A DNA stretch of 64,000 bases from Bacillus alveayuensis (lineage in GTDB: Bacteria > Bacillota > Bacilli > Bacillales > Aeribacillaceae). The notes under the pieces were generated by a model, which worked only from the letters and a program-made list of their open reading frames with translations, was not told the DNA's origin and did no database searches. The stretch covers positions 310,001 through 374,000 of the forward strand of contig JAUSTR010000001.1 in the NCBI GenBank assembly GCA_030812955.1. The letters are read 5' to 3'. Every line of letters begins with the position of its first letter. Position 1 is the stretch's first letter. The position numbers and the translations under genes were made by a program. Shown in pieces: positions 21,952 to 31,963 of this stretch.

Positions 21952-22055
21952 GCTGTTGCTTTACTATAACTTTTTCGACTGTAATAGGCAGCGATACGCT
22001 TGCTATGTCACGCTATAGCGTGAGTCGGAAAGCAACAAAGTTTACGAAAACAGCC
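21952..22055 (+). mobile_element. MITE-like repeat, copy B (104 bp, shortened)
   Basis: Shares GTTGCTTTACTATA, the CGACTGT core, the AAGCGTATCGC-type stem and the terminal GAAAACAGCC with the other copies. It lacks about 14 bp of the left end and most of the central stem. A T-run lies on each side (8 Ts before, 7 after), consistent with insertion into the yrzB terminator T-tract. Confidence 0.72.
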
Positions 22056-22184
22056 TTTTTTTATGATTGAAAAATAGAACATTTTTTGATTACTTATCAA
22101 ACGTTAAATAGAAAGAAAGTCATCGAATTTTGACGAAATATTCGTAAATTGTAGTATAATAATCAGGATGAGAGGAGGGTTTTG

Positions 22185-23312
22185 ATGACTGAGGTCGATT
22201 CGAAAAAGGAGATGTTGATGAAAAAATTGCTAGAAAAACATCAGGAAGCCAAAATCATCCGCAAAATCGTCTTAACGGTATTTACGATATTTGCTGTTTT
22301 ATTTACAGGAATAATCGGAGGCGGTTATTTATATATTAAATCTGCTTTAAAGCCAGTGAATCCTGACAATACGAAACCAATTAACGTTTCGATTCCCATT
22401 GGTTCATCTGTTTCGACGATTGCAAGGATCTTAGAAAAAAATGAAATCATTAAAGATGATAAAGTGTTTAAATATTATGTAAAGTTTAAAAATGAATCAG
22501 GTTTCCAAGCAGGAGACTATCAATTAAATCAAACGATGACGTTAGATGAAATTATTGAAAGTTTAAAATCGGGAAAGGTTATGCAAGAGGCTGTGTTTAA
22601 AGTGACAATACCAGAAGGAAATCAACTATCCCAAATAGCAGCCATTATTGCTAAACATTCTCCTTATACGAAGCAGGAAGTGATGAATCGCTTATCAGAC
22701 AAAGAATTTATCAATAAAATGAAACAATTATATCCCGAAACAATAACGGATGAAGTGTTTCATAAAAATATCAAATATCCTTTAGAAGGATATTTATATC
22801 CTGCTACGTACTCATTTTATGAAGAAAAACCTTCATTAGATGATATTCTTGAACCAATGATTAAAAAGACGGATGAAGTGTTAAAAGAATATCAACAACA
22901 GCTTGAAGAGAACAACATGACTGCACATCAATTTTTGACAATGGCATCACTGATTGAAGAAGAAGCAACAGAAAAAGTTGATCGTGAAAAAATAGCCAGT
23001 GTTTTTTATAATCGCTTGGATAAAAATATGCCGTTGCAAACGGATCCAACCGTTTTATATGCACTAGGTGAACATAAGGATCGCGTCCTTTATGAGGATT
23101 TAGAGGTCGATTCACCTTATAATACGTATAAAGTAAAAGGATTACCTCCTGGACCGATTGCGAATGCAGGAAAAATGTCTATGGAGGCGGCTTTAAACCC
23201 GGCCAATACTGATTATTTTTATTTTTTAGCAAAGCCAAACGGAGAAGTTGTTTTCACGAAAACACTGGAGGAGCATAATAAGGCTAAACAAAAATATTTG
23301 ACAAATCAATAA
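22185..23312 (+). CDS. mltG: endolytic murein transglycosylase MltG (YceG family)
   Basis: 375 residues: a short cytoplasmic N-terminus, one membrane helix (about 29-52, IVLTVFTIFAVLFTGIIGGGYLYI), a LysM-like segment, and the catalytic YceG domain with the conserved Glu in MASLIEEEA near 248 and LQTDPTVLYALG. MltG cuts nascent glycan strands at the membrane and so ends their growth. The ATG at 22185 has gaggagggt upstream. A TATAAT near 22151 may be its promoter, but the -35 spacing is poor. B. subtilis name yrrL. Confidence 0.93.
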   Translation: MTEVDSKKEMLMKKLLEKHQEAKIIRKIVLTVFTIFAVLFTGIIGGGYLYIKSALKPVNPDNTKPINVSIPIGSSVSTIARILEKNEIIKDDKVFKYYVKFKNESGFQAGDYQLNQTMTLDEIIESLKSGKVMQEAVFKVTIPEGNQLSQIAAIIAKHSPYTKQEVMNRLSDKEFINKMKQLYPETITDEVFHKNIKYPLEGYLYPATYSFYEEKPSLDDILEPMIKKTDEVLKEYQQQLEENNMTAHQFLTMASLIEEEATEKVDREKIASVFYNRLDKNMPLQTDPTVLYALGEHKDRVLYEDLEVDSPYNTYKVKGLPPGPIANAGKMSMEAALNPANTDYFYFLAKPNGEVVFTKTLEEHNKAKQKYLTNQ

Positions 23313-23475
23313 ATATGCTTGGAGGGAATTGCTATTCGCATTCCCTTTCTTTTTATGGTAGAATATATCAAGTTATATATCGATCATGTAGAAAGAGTTC
23401 AACTGCTGAACTCTTCTTTTGATGTCTAGTTTTGGTTTAGCATTCATCGATTTATATTTAGGGAGGCAATGACAT

Positions 23476-24129
23476 TTGCAAAACAGTGAGATAGAATCTT
23501 ATCTTGAACAATTTTTGCCGCAAGCTGACAATCATGTGCGTCAAATCGAGGCTTATGCAAGTGAACATCATGTACCGATTATGGAAAAAACGGCTATTTC
23601 CGTTATGCTGCATTTTTTAAAAATTCATCAGCCTGAAAAAATTTTAGAAATTGGTACGGCAATTGGTTATTCTGCTATTCGAATGGCGAAGTCACTTCCT
23701 CATACAAAAATTGTAACGATTGAACGGGATCGAAAACGATACGATGAAGCTGTCCACAACATAACCTCCTGTCATCTTGACAATCGAATTACGACGCTAT
23801 TTGGTGATGCTCTTGATTTAGAAAAACACATTCAACAACTAGGTCCATTTGATGTGTTGTTTATTGATGCTGCGAAAAGCCAGTATCAACGCTTTTTCGA
23901 GTTATATGAACCGATGCTTACAGAAAGGGCGGTTATTATTAGCGACAATGTGTTATTTAAAGGTTTAGTTGCACAGGAAGTTCCGCCTGCTACAAAGCGG
24001 CTTCAAAGTTTAGTCAAAAAAATTAAGCAGTACAATGAGTGGTTAATGAACCATCCACAATATGATACAACGATTATTCCAGTTGGTGATGGAGTGGCAA
24101 TAAGTATTAAGAGAGGTGAAAAAGGATGA
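23476..24129 (+). CDS. trmR: tRNA 5-hydroxyuridine methyltransferase
   Basis: 217-residue class I SAM methyltransferase of the COMT-like type. The SAM motif is ILEIGTAIGYSAIRMA near 55, and FDVLFIDAAKSQY near 125 supplies the conserved Asp and metal-site Lys. B. subtilis TrmR (YrrM) methylates ho5U34 to mo5U34. The two hydroxylation genes trhP1 and trhP2 follow immediately (4-bp overlap with trhP1), which strongly supports that role. Start TTG at 23476 after gggagg; an ATG at 23470 is in another frame and stops at once. Confidence 0.92.
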   Translation: MQNSEIESYLEQFLPQADNHVRQIEAYASEHHVPIMEKTAISVMLHFLKIHQPEKILEIGTAIGYSAIRMAKSLPHTKIVTIERDRKRYDEAVHNITSCHLDNRITTLFGDALDLEKHIQQLGPFDVLFIDAAKSQYQRFFELYEPMLTERAVIISDNVLFKGLVAQEVPPATKRLQSLVKKIKQYNEWLMNHPQYDTTIIPVGDGVAISIKRGEKG

Positions 24130-25055
24130 ATAAACCAGAATTGCTCGTAACACCTATTAGTGTTGATGATATAAAGCCATTAGCGTTAGCTGGAGCTGAT
24201 GCCTTTATAATTGGTGAACAGAGATACGGACTACGTTTAGCGGGTGAATTTACCCGAGAAGATGTAAAAAAAGCGATCGAAATTGCCCATAAACATGGAA
24301 AAAACGTGTATGTAGCAATGAATGCTATTTTTCATAATGAAAAAGTGGAAGAATTGTCTGATTATGTAAAGTTTTTAAAAGAAGTATGTGCAGATGCCAT
24401 TGTATTTGGTGACCCTGCGGTTTTAATGACCGTTCGAGAGAATGCACCAAATATGAAGTTACATTGGAATACGGAAACAACAGCAACAAACTGGTATGCA
24501 TGTAACTACTGGGGGCGTAAAGGCGCTAAACGTGCTGTGTTAGCTCGTGAACTTAGCATGGATGAGATTATTGAGATAAAGAAGCATGCCGAAGTTGAAA
24601 TTGAAGTGCAAGTTCATGGAATGACTTGTATGTTCCAATCTAAACGTTCACTGATCGGGAACTATTTTGAATATCAAGGAAAAGTAATGGAAATCCAAAA
24701 TAAAAAATATGGAAAAAATATGTTTTTACACGATCAAGAACGAAATAATAAATACCCAATTTTTGAAGATGAAAATGGTACACATATTATGAGTCCGAAC
24801 GACATTTGTATCATTGATGAATTAAGCGAAATGATTGATGCCGGTATTGATAGCTTTAAAATAGATGGTGTTTTAAAATCTTCTGATTACATTTTAGAAG
24901 TAACTAAAAAGTATCGAAAAGCGATTGATTTATGTGTAACAGACCGGAACCAATATGAAGAATTGAAAGACGCCTGGGTTGAAGAGATTGAAGCGATTCA
25001 ACCTCCTAACCGCCCACTCGATACAGGGTTCTTCTTTAAAGAAACGGTATATTGA
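24126..25055 (+). CDS. trhP1: tRNA uridine-34 hydroxylation protein TrhP1 (U32 family)
   Basis: 309-residue peptidase U32-family protein. It shares the fold of trhP2 (GADAFIIGEQRYGLR, and HGMTCMFQSKRSLIGNYF) but lacks most of the cysteine ligands seen in TrhP2. In B. subtilis (YrrN) it works with TrhP2 in prephenate-dependent hydroxylation of U34 in certain tRNAs. It overlaps trmR and is followed after 31 bp by trhP2, making a three-gene wobble-modification operon. Confidence 0.9.
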   Translation: MNKPELLVTPISVDDIKPLALAGADAFIIGEQRYGLRLAGEFTREDVKKAIEIAHKHGKNVYVAMNAIFHNEKVEELSDYVKFLKEVCADAIVFGDPAVLMTVRENAPNMKLHWNTETTATNWYACNYWGRKGAKRAVLARELSMDEIIEIKKHAEVEIEVQVHGMTCMFQSKRSLIGNYFEYQGKVMEIQNKKYGKNMFLHDQERNNKYPIFEDENGTHIMSPNDICIIDELSEMIDAGIDSFKIDGVLKSSDYILEVTKKYRKAIDLCVTDRNQYEELKDAWVEEIEAIQPPNRPLDTGFFFKETVY

Positions 25056-25086
25056 TCCCAATTTAAATGAAAAGGAGGAGAAGCGT

Positions 25087-26358
25087 ATGACGGCAGTTAA
25101 AGAACCGATCTCAAAAGTCATAAACGGTAAACGAGTAATTGTTAAAAAGCCGGAACTGTTAGCACCTGCAGGAAATTTAGAAAAATTAAAAATTGCTGTT
25201 ATGTACGGGGCTGATGCTGTATTTATTGGTGGACAAGAATATGGACTGCGCTCCAATGCGGATAATTTCTCCATAGAAGAAATTGCGGAAGGTGTACGAT
25301 TTGCTAACCATTATGGTGCAAAAATTTACGTAACAACAAATATTTACGCACATAACGAAAATATTCCTGGCCTTGATGAATATTTAAAAGCGTTGGAGGA
25401 TGCAGGAGTTGCGGGTGTGATTGTCGCTGATCCGCTTATTATTGAAACGTGTCGCAAAGTGGCACCGAAGCTTGAAGTCCATTTAAGTACACAGCAATCT
25501 TTATCAAACTGGAAGGCAGTTCAGTTTTGGAAAGAAGAAGGATTAGAGCGCGTTGTTTTGGCACGTGAAACGAGTGCAGAGGAAATAAAAGAAATTAAAG
25601 AAAAAGTAGATATTGAAATTGAAACATTTATTCATGGAGCCATGTGTATTGCCTATTCTGGGCGCTGTACACTAAGCAACCATATGACAGCCCGTGATTC
25701 AAACCGCGGCGGATGCTGTCAATCTTGTCGATGGGATTATGACCTTTATGAAATGATGCATAATGAAGAAATTCCACTTTATAGTGAAAATGATGCACCA
25801 TTTGCCATGAGTCCAAAAGATTTAAATCTAATCGAATCAATTCCGAAAATGATTGAGCTAGGGATTGATAGCTTAAAAATAGAAGGACGAATGAAATCGA
25901 TCCACTATGTGGCAACCGTTGTCAGTGTTTATCGCAAAGTGATTGATGCTTATTGCGCTGATCCGGACAACTTTGAAATGAAAAAAGAGTGGTTAGAAGA
26001 GCTTGATAAATGTGCCAACCGTGATACGGCACCAGCGTTCTTTGAAGGTGTTCCTAGTTATAAAGAGCAAATGTATGGAAACCACAGCAAAAAAACAACA
26101 TACGATTTTGTAGGGCTTGTTCTTGATTATGATGAGGAAACCAAAATGGTGACCTTACAGCAACGTAATCACTTCAGATCTGGTGATGAAGTTGAATTTT
26201 TTGGTCCAAATATTGAAAACTTCCGAATGGTTATAGAGAAAATTTTTGATGAAGATGGCCAGGAACTGGATGCTGCACGTCATCCTTTACAAATTGTTCG
26301 TTTTAAGGTGGATCAGCCTGTTTATCCATACAGTATGATGCGAAAGGAGAACAGGTAA
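25087..26358 (+). CDS. trhP2: tRNA uridine-34 hydroxylase TrhP2 (U32 family)
   Basis: 423 residues. U32 domain with [14 protein letters not shown] near the N-terminus and [15 protein letters not shown]. The likely iron-sulfur cysteines are in [14 protein letters not shown] and [11 protein letters not shown] (residues about 180-215). The C-terminal beta domain covers about 340-423. The ATG at 25087 has aaggaggagaag upstream; the frame extended upstream overlaps trhP1 and is not used. Its stop overlaps the udk start by one base. Homologue of B. subtilis YrrO and E. coli TrhP. Confidence 0.93.
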   Translation: MTAVKEPISKVINGKRVIVKKPELLAPAGNLEKLKIAVMYGADAVFIGGQEYGLRSNADNFSIEEIAEGVRFANHYGAKIYVTTNIYAHNENIPGLDEYLKALEDAGVAGVIVADPLIIETCRKVAPKLEVHLSTQQSLSNWKAVQFWKEEGLERVVLARETSAEEIKEIKEKVDIEIETFIHGAMCIAYSGRCTLSNHMTARDSNRGGCCQSCRWDYDLYEMMHNEEIPLYSENDAPFAMSPKDLNLIESIPKMIELGIDSLKIEGRMKSIHYVATVVSVYRKVIDAYCADPDNFEMKKEWLEELDKCANRDTAPAFFEGVPSYKEQMYGNHSKKTTYDFVGLVLDYDEETKMVTLQQRNHFRSGDEVEFFGPNIENFRMVIEKIFDEDGQELDAARHPLQIVRFKVDQPVYPYSMMRKENR

Positions 26359-26993
26359 TGGGGAAAAAACCAGTTGTCATTGGAGTGGCAGGAGGAACTG
26401 GTTCGGGTAAAACGAGCGTGACAAAAGCGATTTATGAGCATTTTCAAGGCCACTCTATTCTCATGCTTGAGCAGGATTATTATTATAAAGATCAAAGTCG
26501 TTTACCGTTTGAAGAACGATTAAAAACGAATTATGATCATCCATTAGCATTTGATAACGATTTATTAATTGATCATTTACACAAATTATTAAATTACGAA
26601 CCGATTGAAAAACCGGTATATGATTATGCACTTCATACACGCTCAGATAAAGTCATTCATGTTGAACCGAAAGATGTAATCATTTTAGAAGGTATTCTCG
26701 TATTAGAAGATGAACGGCTACGAAATTTAATGGATATAAAACTATTTGTTGATACGGATGCAGACATTCGCATTATTCGCCGAATTTTAAGGGATATAAA
26801 AGAACGTGGCCGTACGATTGATTCAGTTATTGAGCAATATGTATCTGTTGTTCGCCCGATGCATAACCAATTTGTTGAACCAACCAAACGTTATGCAGAT
26901 ATCATCATTCCTGAGGGTGGACAAAACCATGTTGCCATTGACTTAATGGTCACAAAAATTCAAACAATTCTTGAACAAAATGCTATTTTGTAA
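26358..26993 (+). CDS. udk: uridine kinase
   Basis: 211 residues. It phosphorylates uridine and cytidine in pyrimidine salvage. The P-loop GGTGSGKTS is at about 11-19; conserved family segments include [17 protein letters not shown] and [15 protein letters not shown]. The ATG overlaps the trhP2 stop (TAATG), indicating translational coupling. A terminator follows at 27047-27080. Confidence 0.96.
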   Translation: MGKKPVVIGVAGGTGSGKTSVTKAIYEHFQGHSILMLEQDYYYKDQSRLPFEERLKTNYDHPLAFDNDLLIDHLHKLLNYEPIEKPVYDYALHTRSDKVIHVEPKDVIILEGILVLEDERLRNLMDIKLFVDTDADIRIIRRILRDIKERGRTIDSVIEQYVSVVRPMHNQFVEPTKRYADIIIPEGGQNHVAIDLMVTKIQTILEQNAIL

Positions 26994-27046
26994 TAACATA
27001 GCATAGATATAGATTACTGCGTTTATATTATGTATAAGTATACCCG

Positions 27047-27080
27047 AATCAAAAGGTTCATTCCTTTTGATTCCTTTCTT
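27047..27080 (+). terminator. intrinsic terminator after udk
   Basis: A 10-bp perfect stem, AATCAAAAGG with CCTTTTGATT, and a T-rich tail. Confidence 0.75.
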
Positions 27081-27164
27081 CTCCATCCGCATTGGCACAA
27101 ATAAACGTAGTATCTTACATATGCTTAATACTATGGGGATTCCATTATAGAAGGAGTGAAGAAC

Positions 27165-27641
27165 ATGAGCGAAGAAAAAGTGTATCCAATGACCCAAGCA
27201 GGGAAAGAAAAGCTTGAACAGGAGTTAGAATATTTAAAAACTGTCAAACGTAAGGAAGTTGTTGAACGGATTAAAATTGCTCGTTCTTTCGGTGACCTGT
27301 CCGAGAACTCTGAATATGACTCAGCAAAAGAAGAGCAAGCGTTTGTAGAAGGACGAATTACAACATTAGAAAATATGATTCGCAACGCCAAAATTATTGA
27401 AGAAGATACAGAAAACAGTACAACCGTATCATTGGGCAAATCTGTAACCTTTATTGAACTTCCTGATGGAGAAGAAGAAACATATACAATTGTCGGAAGT
27501 GCTGAAGCTGATCCATTTGAGGGACGAATTTCTAATGATTCGCCAATGGCCAAAAGCTTATTAGGAAAGCAAGTGGGCGATGAAGTAACTGTTCAAACAC
27601 CTGGTGGAGAAATGGTTGTAAAAATCGTAGCTGTAAAATAA
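27165..27641 (+). CDS. greA: transcription elongation factor GreA
   Basis: 158 residues, the standard size. An N-terminal antiparallel coiled coil (1-80) ends with the acidic tip motif [16 protein letters not shown] near 42-57, which stimulates RNA cleavage in backtracked polymerase. The C-terminal FKBP-like domain contains [16 protein letters not shown]. The ATG at 27165 has aaggagtg upstream. Confidence 0.97.
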   Translation: MSEEKVYPMTQAGKEKLEQELEYLKTVKRKEVVERIKIARSFGDLSENSEYDSAKEEQAFVEGRITTLENMIRNAKIIEEDTENSTTVSLGKSVTFIELPDGEEETYTIVGSAEADPFEGRISNDSPMAKSLLGKQVGDEVTVQTPGGEMVVKIVAVK

Positions 27642-27660
27642 TAATGGTTTAACATTTAAA

Positions 27661-27692
27661 CACCTCGTCAACAATGTTGACGAGGTGTTTTT
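27661..27692 (+). terminator. greA terminator overlapping the pbpI ribosome-binding site
   Basis: CACCTCGTCAA (27661-27671) pairs perfectly with TTGACGAGGTG (27677-27687), followed by T5. The right arm contains GAGGTG, the only ribosome-binding site for the pbpI ATG at 27693. Confidence 0.85.
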
Positions 27693-29459
27693 ATGCGAAA
27701 AATTCAAAAGAGGTTGATAACCTTTGGAATTATTACACTATTTTTCAATGCCGTTCTCATGGCAAGACTTGCACAAATTCAACTTTTTGAGACTGAATCC
27801 TTTTCTACGAAAAATATCAATTTAATTGAAGAAAGTGTTAAGCAGAGAACTCAGCAAGTGGTGATAGATGATGGAAGAGGTTATTTTCTTGATCGAAACG
27901 GAAGACCGCTAGGAGAACATTACACACCGACGATTGTTCTCTTTCCTTTTTTAAAAGACTATAAATTTCCAATTGAACAGTTGTTGAAAATTATTCCAAA
28001 TTCATCAGAAAAATTAGAACAGATGCTATTATCGGCTAAAAAGCCTATTATCCTAAATCAAGATATAGGAATTTATGTACAAGATGAAATGATTAATCAA
28101 ATCAATCAATTAAATATTCCTGGGGTATTTGGTGTTTACATGAAAACAAAATCTCAAGAACCGATTGCCTCTCACTTAATTGGATTAACAAGTGCAGACA
28201 ATCGATTAATCAAAAAATTATATCCTGATAAAGATCCATTACCATATTATACAACTATTGGCGTAACAGGATTAGAAAGAGCATTTGATGAATTTTTATT
28301 ACCTGAAAAAGAAACGAAATTAATGTATCATGTCGATGGATTAGGTCGACCGCTTTTTGGAGTTCAAGTCAAATATATGGCGGATAGCAGCCCATTTTAT
28401 CCAGTTTCTGTTCAAACAACGATTGATGCTGAAATTCAAAAAATGGCAGAAAAAATATTAGAGAAGCATAAATTAAAAAAAGGTGGATTAATCCTATTAG
28501 ACATTGAGAGAAATGAGGTATTAGCTTTAGTATCGAAGCCGGATCTTAACCGCAATGACAAAAGCACTTTTTACAATTATATGTTCGAACCGATTTTTCC
28601 AGGGTCAGTTTTTAAAACGGTTATTGCGGCGGCTGCCATTGAGAAAAATTCCGTTTTACCTAATCGGACTTTTAATTGTGATCTTGATTTGTACGGCAAA
28701 AAAGAGAAAGATCCTAACAAACGTTACGGTATGTTGACGTTTACAGAAAGTTTTGCCAAAAGTTGTAATTATGCTTTTGCTGCATTAGGCCAAGAATTAA
28801 TGGCTAAAAACGATCAAGTTTTCGAGGAATATGCTGAAAAATTAGGGCTTATCAACCTTGTCGGCTGGAAGGGGCAAGTTTATCATTATGAAGAGTTTCA
28901 ACAAATTCCAATAGAACATTATGGGAAGATTTGGGGGGATGAAAAGGATAAACGAATTACAAAAGCGATCGTACAGACATCCATTGGCCAGAAAAATGTT
29001 TCCATAACACCATTAGCCGTTGTTAATATGATGGCAACAATTGCTCGCGGAGGAGAAAAAAGAGAAGTGAAGGTCGCCTCAAAAATTTTATATAAAAACG
29101 GCACAACGATGTTTCAATTTGATGATCATCGATTACAAGGTGATACGATTTCACCTTATACAGCTCAAAAATTACAGAAGCTGTTGCGAGAGGTTGTTGC
29201 CCATAACGAAGGAACTGGCAGGCGGTTTAACAGCTTACCATTTGAAGTAGCAGGAAAATCTGGCACGGCTGAAACCGGTAAGGATAATGAGAAGGGTGAA
29301 AAGCTATACCATAAATGGTTTGCAGGATATTTTCCTTTTCAAAATCCTCAATATGCCCTTGTTGTCGTCGATATGGATACAACAAGCAAAGCGGCCGTAA
29401 CGAACGATGTTTTTTATGATTTCGTACAATCTCTCTACCAACATATAAACAAACGATAA
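27693..29459 (+). CDS. pbpI: class B penicillin-binding protein (PbpI-like)
   Basis: 588 residues. One N-terminal membrane anchor (about 8-27), a PBP dimerisation domain, then a transpeptidase domain with SVFK (active Ser, near 306), SCN near 352 and KSGTAETG near 523. It cross-links peptidoglycan outside the membrane. Position matches B. subtilis pbpI (yrrR), between greA and yrrS. The ATG at 27693 comes immediately after a terminator T-run, and its ribosome-binding site lies inside the terminator stem. Confidence 0.93.
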   Translation: MRKIQKRLITFGIITLFFNAVLMARLAQIQLFETESFSTKNINLIEESVKQRTQQVVIDDGRGYFLDRNGRPLGEHYTPTIVLFPFLKDYKFPIEQLLKIIPNSSEKLEQMLLSAKKPIILNQDIGIYVQDEMINQINQLNIPGVFGVYMKTKSQEPIASHLIGLTSADNRLIKKLYPDKDPLPYYTTIGVTGLERAFDEFLLPEKETKLMYHVDGLGRPLFGVQVKYMADSSPFYPVSVQTTIDAEIQKMAEKILEKHKLKKGGLILLDIERNEVLALVSKPDLNRNDKSTFYNYMFEPIFPGSVFKTVIAAAAIEKNSVLPNRTFNCDLDLYGKKEKDPNKRYGMLTFTESFAKSCNYAFAALGQELMAKNDQVFEEYAEKLGLINLVGWKGQVYHYEEFQQIPIEHYGKIWGDEKDKRITKAIVQTSIGQKNVSITPLAVVNMMATIARGGEKREVKVASKILYKNGTTMFQFDDHRLQGDTISPYTAQKLQKLLREVVAHNEGTGRRFNSLPFEVAGKSGTAETGKDNEKGEKLYHKWFAGYFPFQNPQYALVVVDMDTTSKAAVTNDVFYDFVQSLYQHINKR

Positions 29460-29504
29460 AATATGTTAAAATATTGGATCAGAATAGGGAAGGAGTAGAT
29501 GACA

Positions 29505-30134
29505 ATGGGGAATAATCAACGAAAATCTCGTGTTGAATTACGGAATAAAAATCGCCGAACAAATTTCATTTTAAATATATTCATTGCCGTTGTTTTTACT
29601 CTCGTATTAGTCGTTGCCTCTCAATTATTTTTTGGAGGAAGAGAAGAAAAAATGGAAACGAAAAACGATCTTGATCAGAAAGATACGCTTATTTCTTCTA
29701 AAGAAAATCAAGAGGAGGATGTAGATAAACAAAAGAAACAAGCGGATGAAGAAAAAGAGGAAGATCAAGTACAAAATGTTGAGAAAGATCCATTTAAAGG
29801 GGCGACTATCTCTGAGGGTGGCGCAGGCTCTGATGTAGAACAAGTGTTTGAAAATCCAAATTGGAAACCGATTGGCACGAAACAAACGGGAGAGCATTAT
29901 GCTACATATGATAAAAACTCACTTGATTGGAAGGAGATGGAGCAGGCGTTAAGCTACGCAACAGGTATACCCATTGAAGACATGACCATTCGTTGGCTAG
30001 GGAACAATGGAAGTCCACAAGATGCTAAAGGAACGATTGAAAGTAAATCGTCAGGTGCCAAATACCGTGTATATATTACATGGATTGATGGCCAAGGATG
30101 GAAGCCAACGAAAGTGGAAGTGTTGAAGCGATAA
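29505..30134 (+). CDS. yrrS: membrane-anchored DUF1510 protein YrrS
   Basis: 209 residues: a basic N-terminus, one membrane helix at about 24-46 (FILNIFIAVVFTLVLVVASQLFF), a strongly charged Lys/Glu/Asp linker (50-95) and a C-terminal extracytoplasmic DUF1510 domain rich in Trp and Gly (about 110-209). The ATG at 29505 is 9 bp after aggag; an ATG two codons upstream is too close. It follows pbpI by 45 bp. The pairing with a PBP suggests a cell-envelope role, but the function is unknown. Confidence 0.88.
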   Translation: MGNNQRKSRVELRNKNRRTNFILNIFIAVVFTLVLVVASQLFFGGREEKMETKNDLDQKDTLISSKENQEEDVDKQKKQADEEKEEDQVQNVEKDPFKGATISEGGAGSDVEQVFENPNWKPIGTKQTGEHYATYDKNSLDWKEMEQALSYATGIPIEDMTIRWLGNNGSPQDAKGTIESKSSGAKYRVYITWIDGQGWKPTKVEVLKR

Positions 30135-30141
30135 CTATAAG

Positions 30142-30171
30142 GCTGAGGTTTTTATAACCTCAGCTTTTCTT
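30142..30171 (+). terminator. intrinsic terminator after yrrS
   Basis: GCTGAGGTT pairs with AACCTCAGC, followed by TTTTCTT. The last codons of the convergent yrzA overlap its right arm. Confidence 0.8.
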
Positions 30172-30369
30172 AGCTTTAAAATGTACGACAGCACTATAAA
30201 AGCGTTTCCCATCTTCTGAAACATGCATTTGATGGGAAACGGAATGTACCTCTAATAATATTTGTTGATTATGTTCGATTTGTTCCTGAATTTTCTTTTC
30301 AAGTTCTTTTATGTTTGTTGCTTCAAAAAATTCGATTTTATCTTGTATCAGATCAAGATGAATGTTCAC
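30160..30369 (-). CDS. yrzA: small DUF2536 protein YrzA
   Basis: 69 residues. The GTG at 30369 is preferred, because ggagggg lies just upstream and the product (V/MNIHLDLIQDKIEFFEA) then matches the length of B. subtilis YrzA; the frame continues upstream to 30456 without similarity. It is conserved (LLEVHSVSHQM, YSAVVHFKAK), has no membrane segment, and its function is unknown. It is convergent with yrrS and its stop lies within the shared hairpin. Confidence 0.85.
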   Translation of the reverse strand: MNIHLDLIQDKIEFFEATNIKELEKKIQEQIEHNQQILLEVHSVSHQMHVSEDGKRFYSAVVHFKAKKS

Positions 30370-30571
30370 ATGAGCCCCTCCTTTTGCAAGCTTTTTGTGA
30401 ACATAGTGTAGCAAATTTATAAAATGATTTAAATACGATTTTGCAGACTTCGACAAATGTTAGTCGCAAATATTTCCATTGTATAATTTTTTATCGTGTG
30501 ATATGTTGGGAACAGAAAACCTTCTAAATCATAGTATATTTATAAGAATTATCAACATTGGGGTGGCAGTG

Positions 30572-31213
30572 GTGGGAAGAGAATTTATTGATATGTTTGA
30601 TGAATGGGCAAATCATTATGATCATACAGTAGTAGGTCAAGATGAACAATATAAAGATGTATTTCAACATTACGAACAAATATTAGAGGAAGTAGTTGAA
30701 CGATCAGGAAATGTCGTGATTGAGTTTGGATCTGGAACAGGCAATTTAACAAAGAAATTATTAAATAAGGGAAAACAAATTTACTGTATCGAACCTTCTG
30801 AAATGATGAGAAGGAAGGCGGAAGAAAAACTTGGAAATTCTGTTCATATCCAAGATGGTGACTTTTTATCCTTCCCAGTACCTAATAAAAACATAGACAC
30901 GATTGTTAGCACGTATGCCTTTCATCATTTAACAGACGAAGAAAAGGATAAAGCGATTCATATATATAGTCGTATACTTCATACTGGTGGTAAAATAGTT
31001 TTTGCTGACACTGCTTTTATTAATCAACAAAGAAAAGAAAAGACAATTGAACGTGCTAAACGACAAGGCTATATGCGCTTAGCCGAGGATTTGCAAACGG
31101 AGTATTATACAACCCATGGCATATTAAAAGGAATTTTTAACAAGCATCATTTTGAAGTTGCTTTTAAGCAAATGAATTCTTTCGTTTGGTTGATGGAAGC
31201 AGTGAAACAATAA
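30572..31213 (+). CDS. yrrT: SAM-dependent methyltransferase YrrT
   Basis: 213 residues from the GTG at 30572 ([17 protein letters not shown]), matching B. subtilis YrrT in length; ggggtgg lies 6-12 bp upstream. The class I SAM motif is [16 protein letters not shown] near 48. It is first gene of the set that recycles methionine-derived sulfur to cysteine, ahead of mtnN, so it probably generates S-adenosylhomocysteine that MtnN then cleaves. The substrate is unknown. In B. subtilis the operon is repressed by CymR; I could not place a CymR site with confidence. Confidence 0.9.
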   Translation: MGREFIDMFDEWANHYDHTVVGQDEQYKDVFQHYEQILEEVVERSGNVVIEFGSGTGNLTKKLLNKGKQIYCIEPSEMMRRKAEEKLGNSVHIQDGDFLSFPVPNKNIDTIVSTYAFHHLTDEEKDKAIHIYSRILHTGGKIVFADTAFINQQRKEKTIERAKRQGYMRLAEDLQTEYYTTHGILKGIFNKHHFEVAFKQMNSFVWLMEAVKQ

Positions 31214-31230
31214 ACGAAAGGATGTCTATC

Positions 31231-31932
31231 ATGAAAGTTGCCATTATTGGTGCAATGGAAGAAGAAGTGAAAATTTTACGAGACAAGTTAGAAAATAAAG
31301 CACAAGAAGTGATTGCTGCTAGCGAATTTACAACAGGAACTTTAAATGGTGTAGGTGTTATTTTATTAAAATCAGGTATTGGAAAAGTTAACGCTGCAAT
31401 CAGTACAACGCTTTTATTAGATCGCTTTAAACCGGATTATGTTATTAATACAGGATCAGCTGGGGGGTTCCATCAATCTTTAAATGTTGGAGATGTGGTC
31501 ATTTCAACTGAGGTGAGACATCATGATGTCGATGTAACAGCTTTTGGATATGAATATGGACAAGTTCCGGGTCTTCCAGCCGCTTTTATCCCAGATCAAC
31601 TGCTTGTTGACATTGCCGAGAAAAAAGCAAGTGAAATTTCTGATATACAAGTTGTTAAAGGTGCTATCGCCACAGGCGATTCTTTCATGAATGACCCTAA
31701 TCGTGTGAACTTTATTCGTACAAAGTTTCCAGAGTTGTATGCAGTTGAAATGGAAGCAGCTGCGATTGCTCAAGTATGTTATCAATTTAAAACACCGTTT
31801 GTCATTATTCGGGCTCTTTCTGATATAGCAGGGAAAGAATCAAATATTTCATTTGAACAGTTTTTAGGAAAAGCTGCTCTACATTCAACAAACATGGTTG
31901 TAAACATTGTTCATGAGTTGAAACATGTATAA
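31231..31932 (+). CDS. mtnN: 5'-methylthioadenosine/S-adenosylhomocysteine nucleosidase
   Basis: 233 residues from the ATG at 31231 after aaaggatg. It removes adenine from MTA and SAH, feeding S-ribosylhomocysteine onward. Visible motifs are IGAMEEEV (catalytic Glu near 12), [20 protein letters not shown] (substrate-binding Met-Glu) and RALSDIAG with the catalytic Asp. It follows yrrT by 17 bp. In B. subtilis mccA comes next in the same operon; here 274 bp with a hairpin and a repeat intervene. Confidence 0.95.
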   Translation: MKVAIIGAMEEEVKILRDKLENKAQEVIAASEFTTGTLNGVGVILLKSGIGKVNAAISTTLLLDRFKPDYVINTGSAGGFHQSLNVGDVVISTEVRHHDVDVTAFGYEYGQVPGLPAAFIPDQLLVDIAEKKASEISDIQVVKGAIATGDSFMNDPNRVNFIRTKFPELYAVEMEAAAIAQVCYQFKTPFVIIRALSDIAGKESNISFEQFLGKAALHSTNMVVNIVHELKHV

Positions 31933-31935
31933 AGG

Positions 31936-31960
31936 AGCCTTTTTCCGGCTCTTTTTTTAT
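31936..31960 (+). terminator. weak intrinsic terminator after mtnN
   Basis: A short GAGCC/GGCTC stem around TTTTTC is followed by seven T residues. The stem is only 5 bp, so efficiency may be partial. Confidence 0.55.
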
Positions 31961-31963
31961 GAA

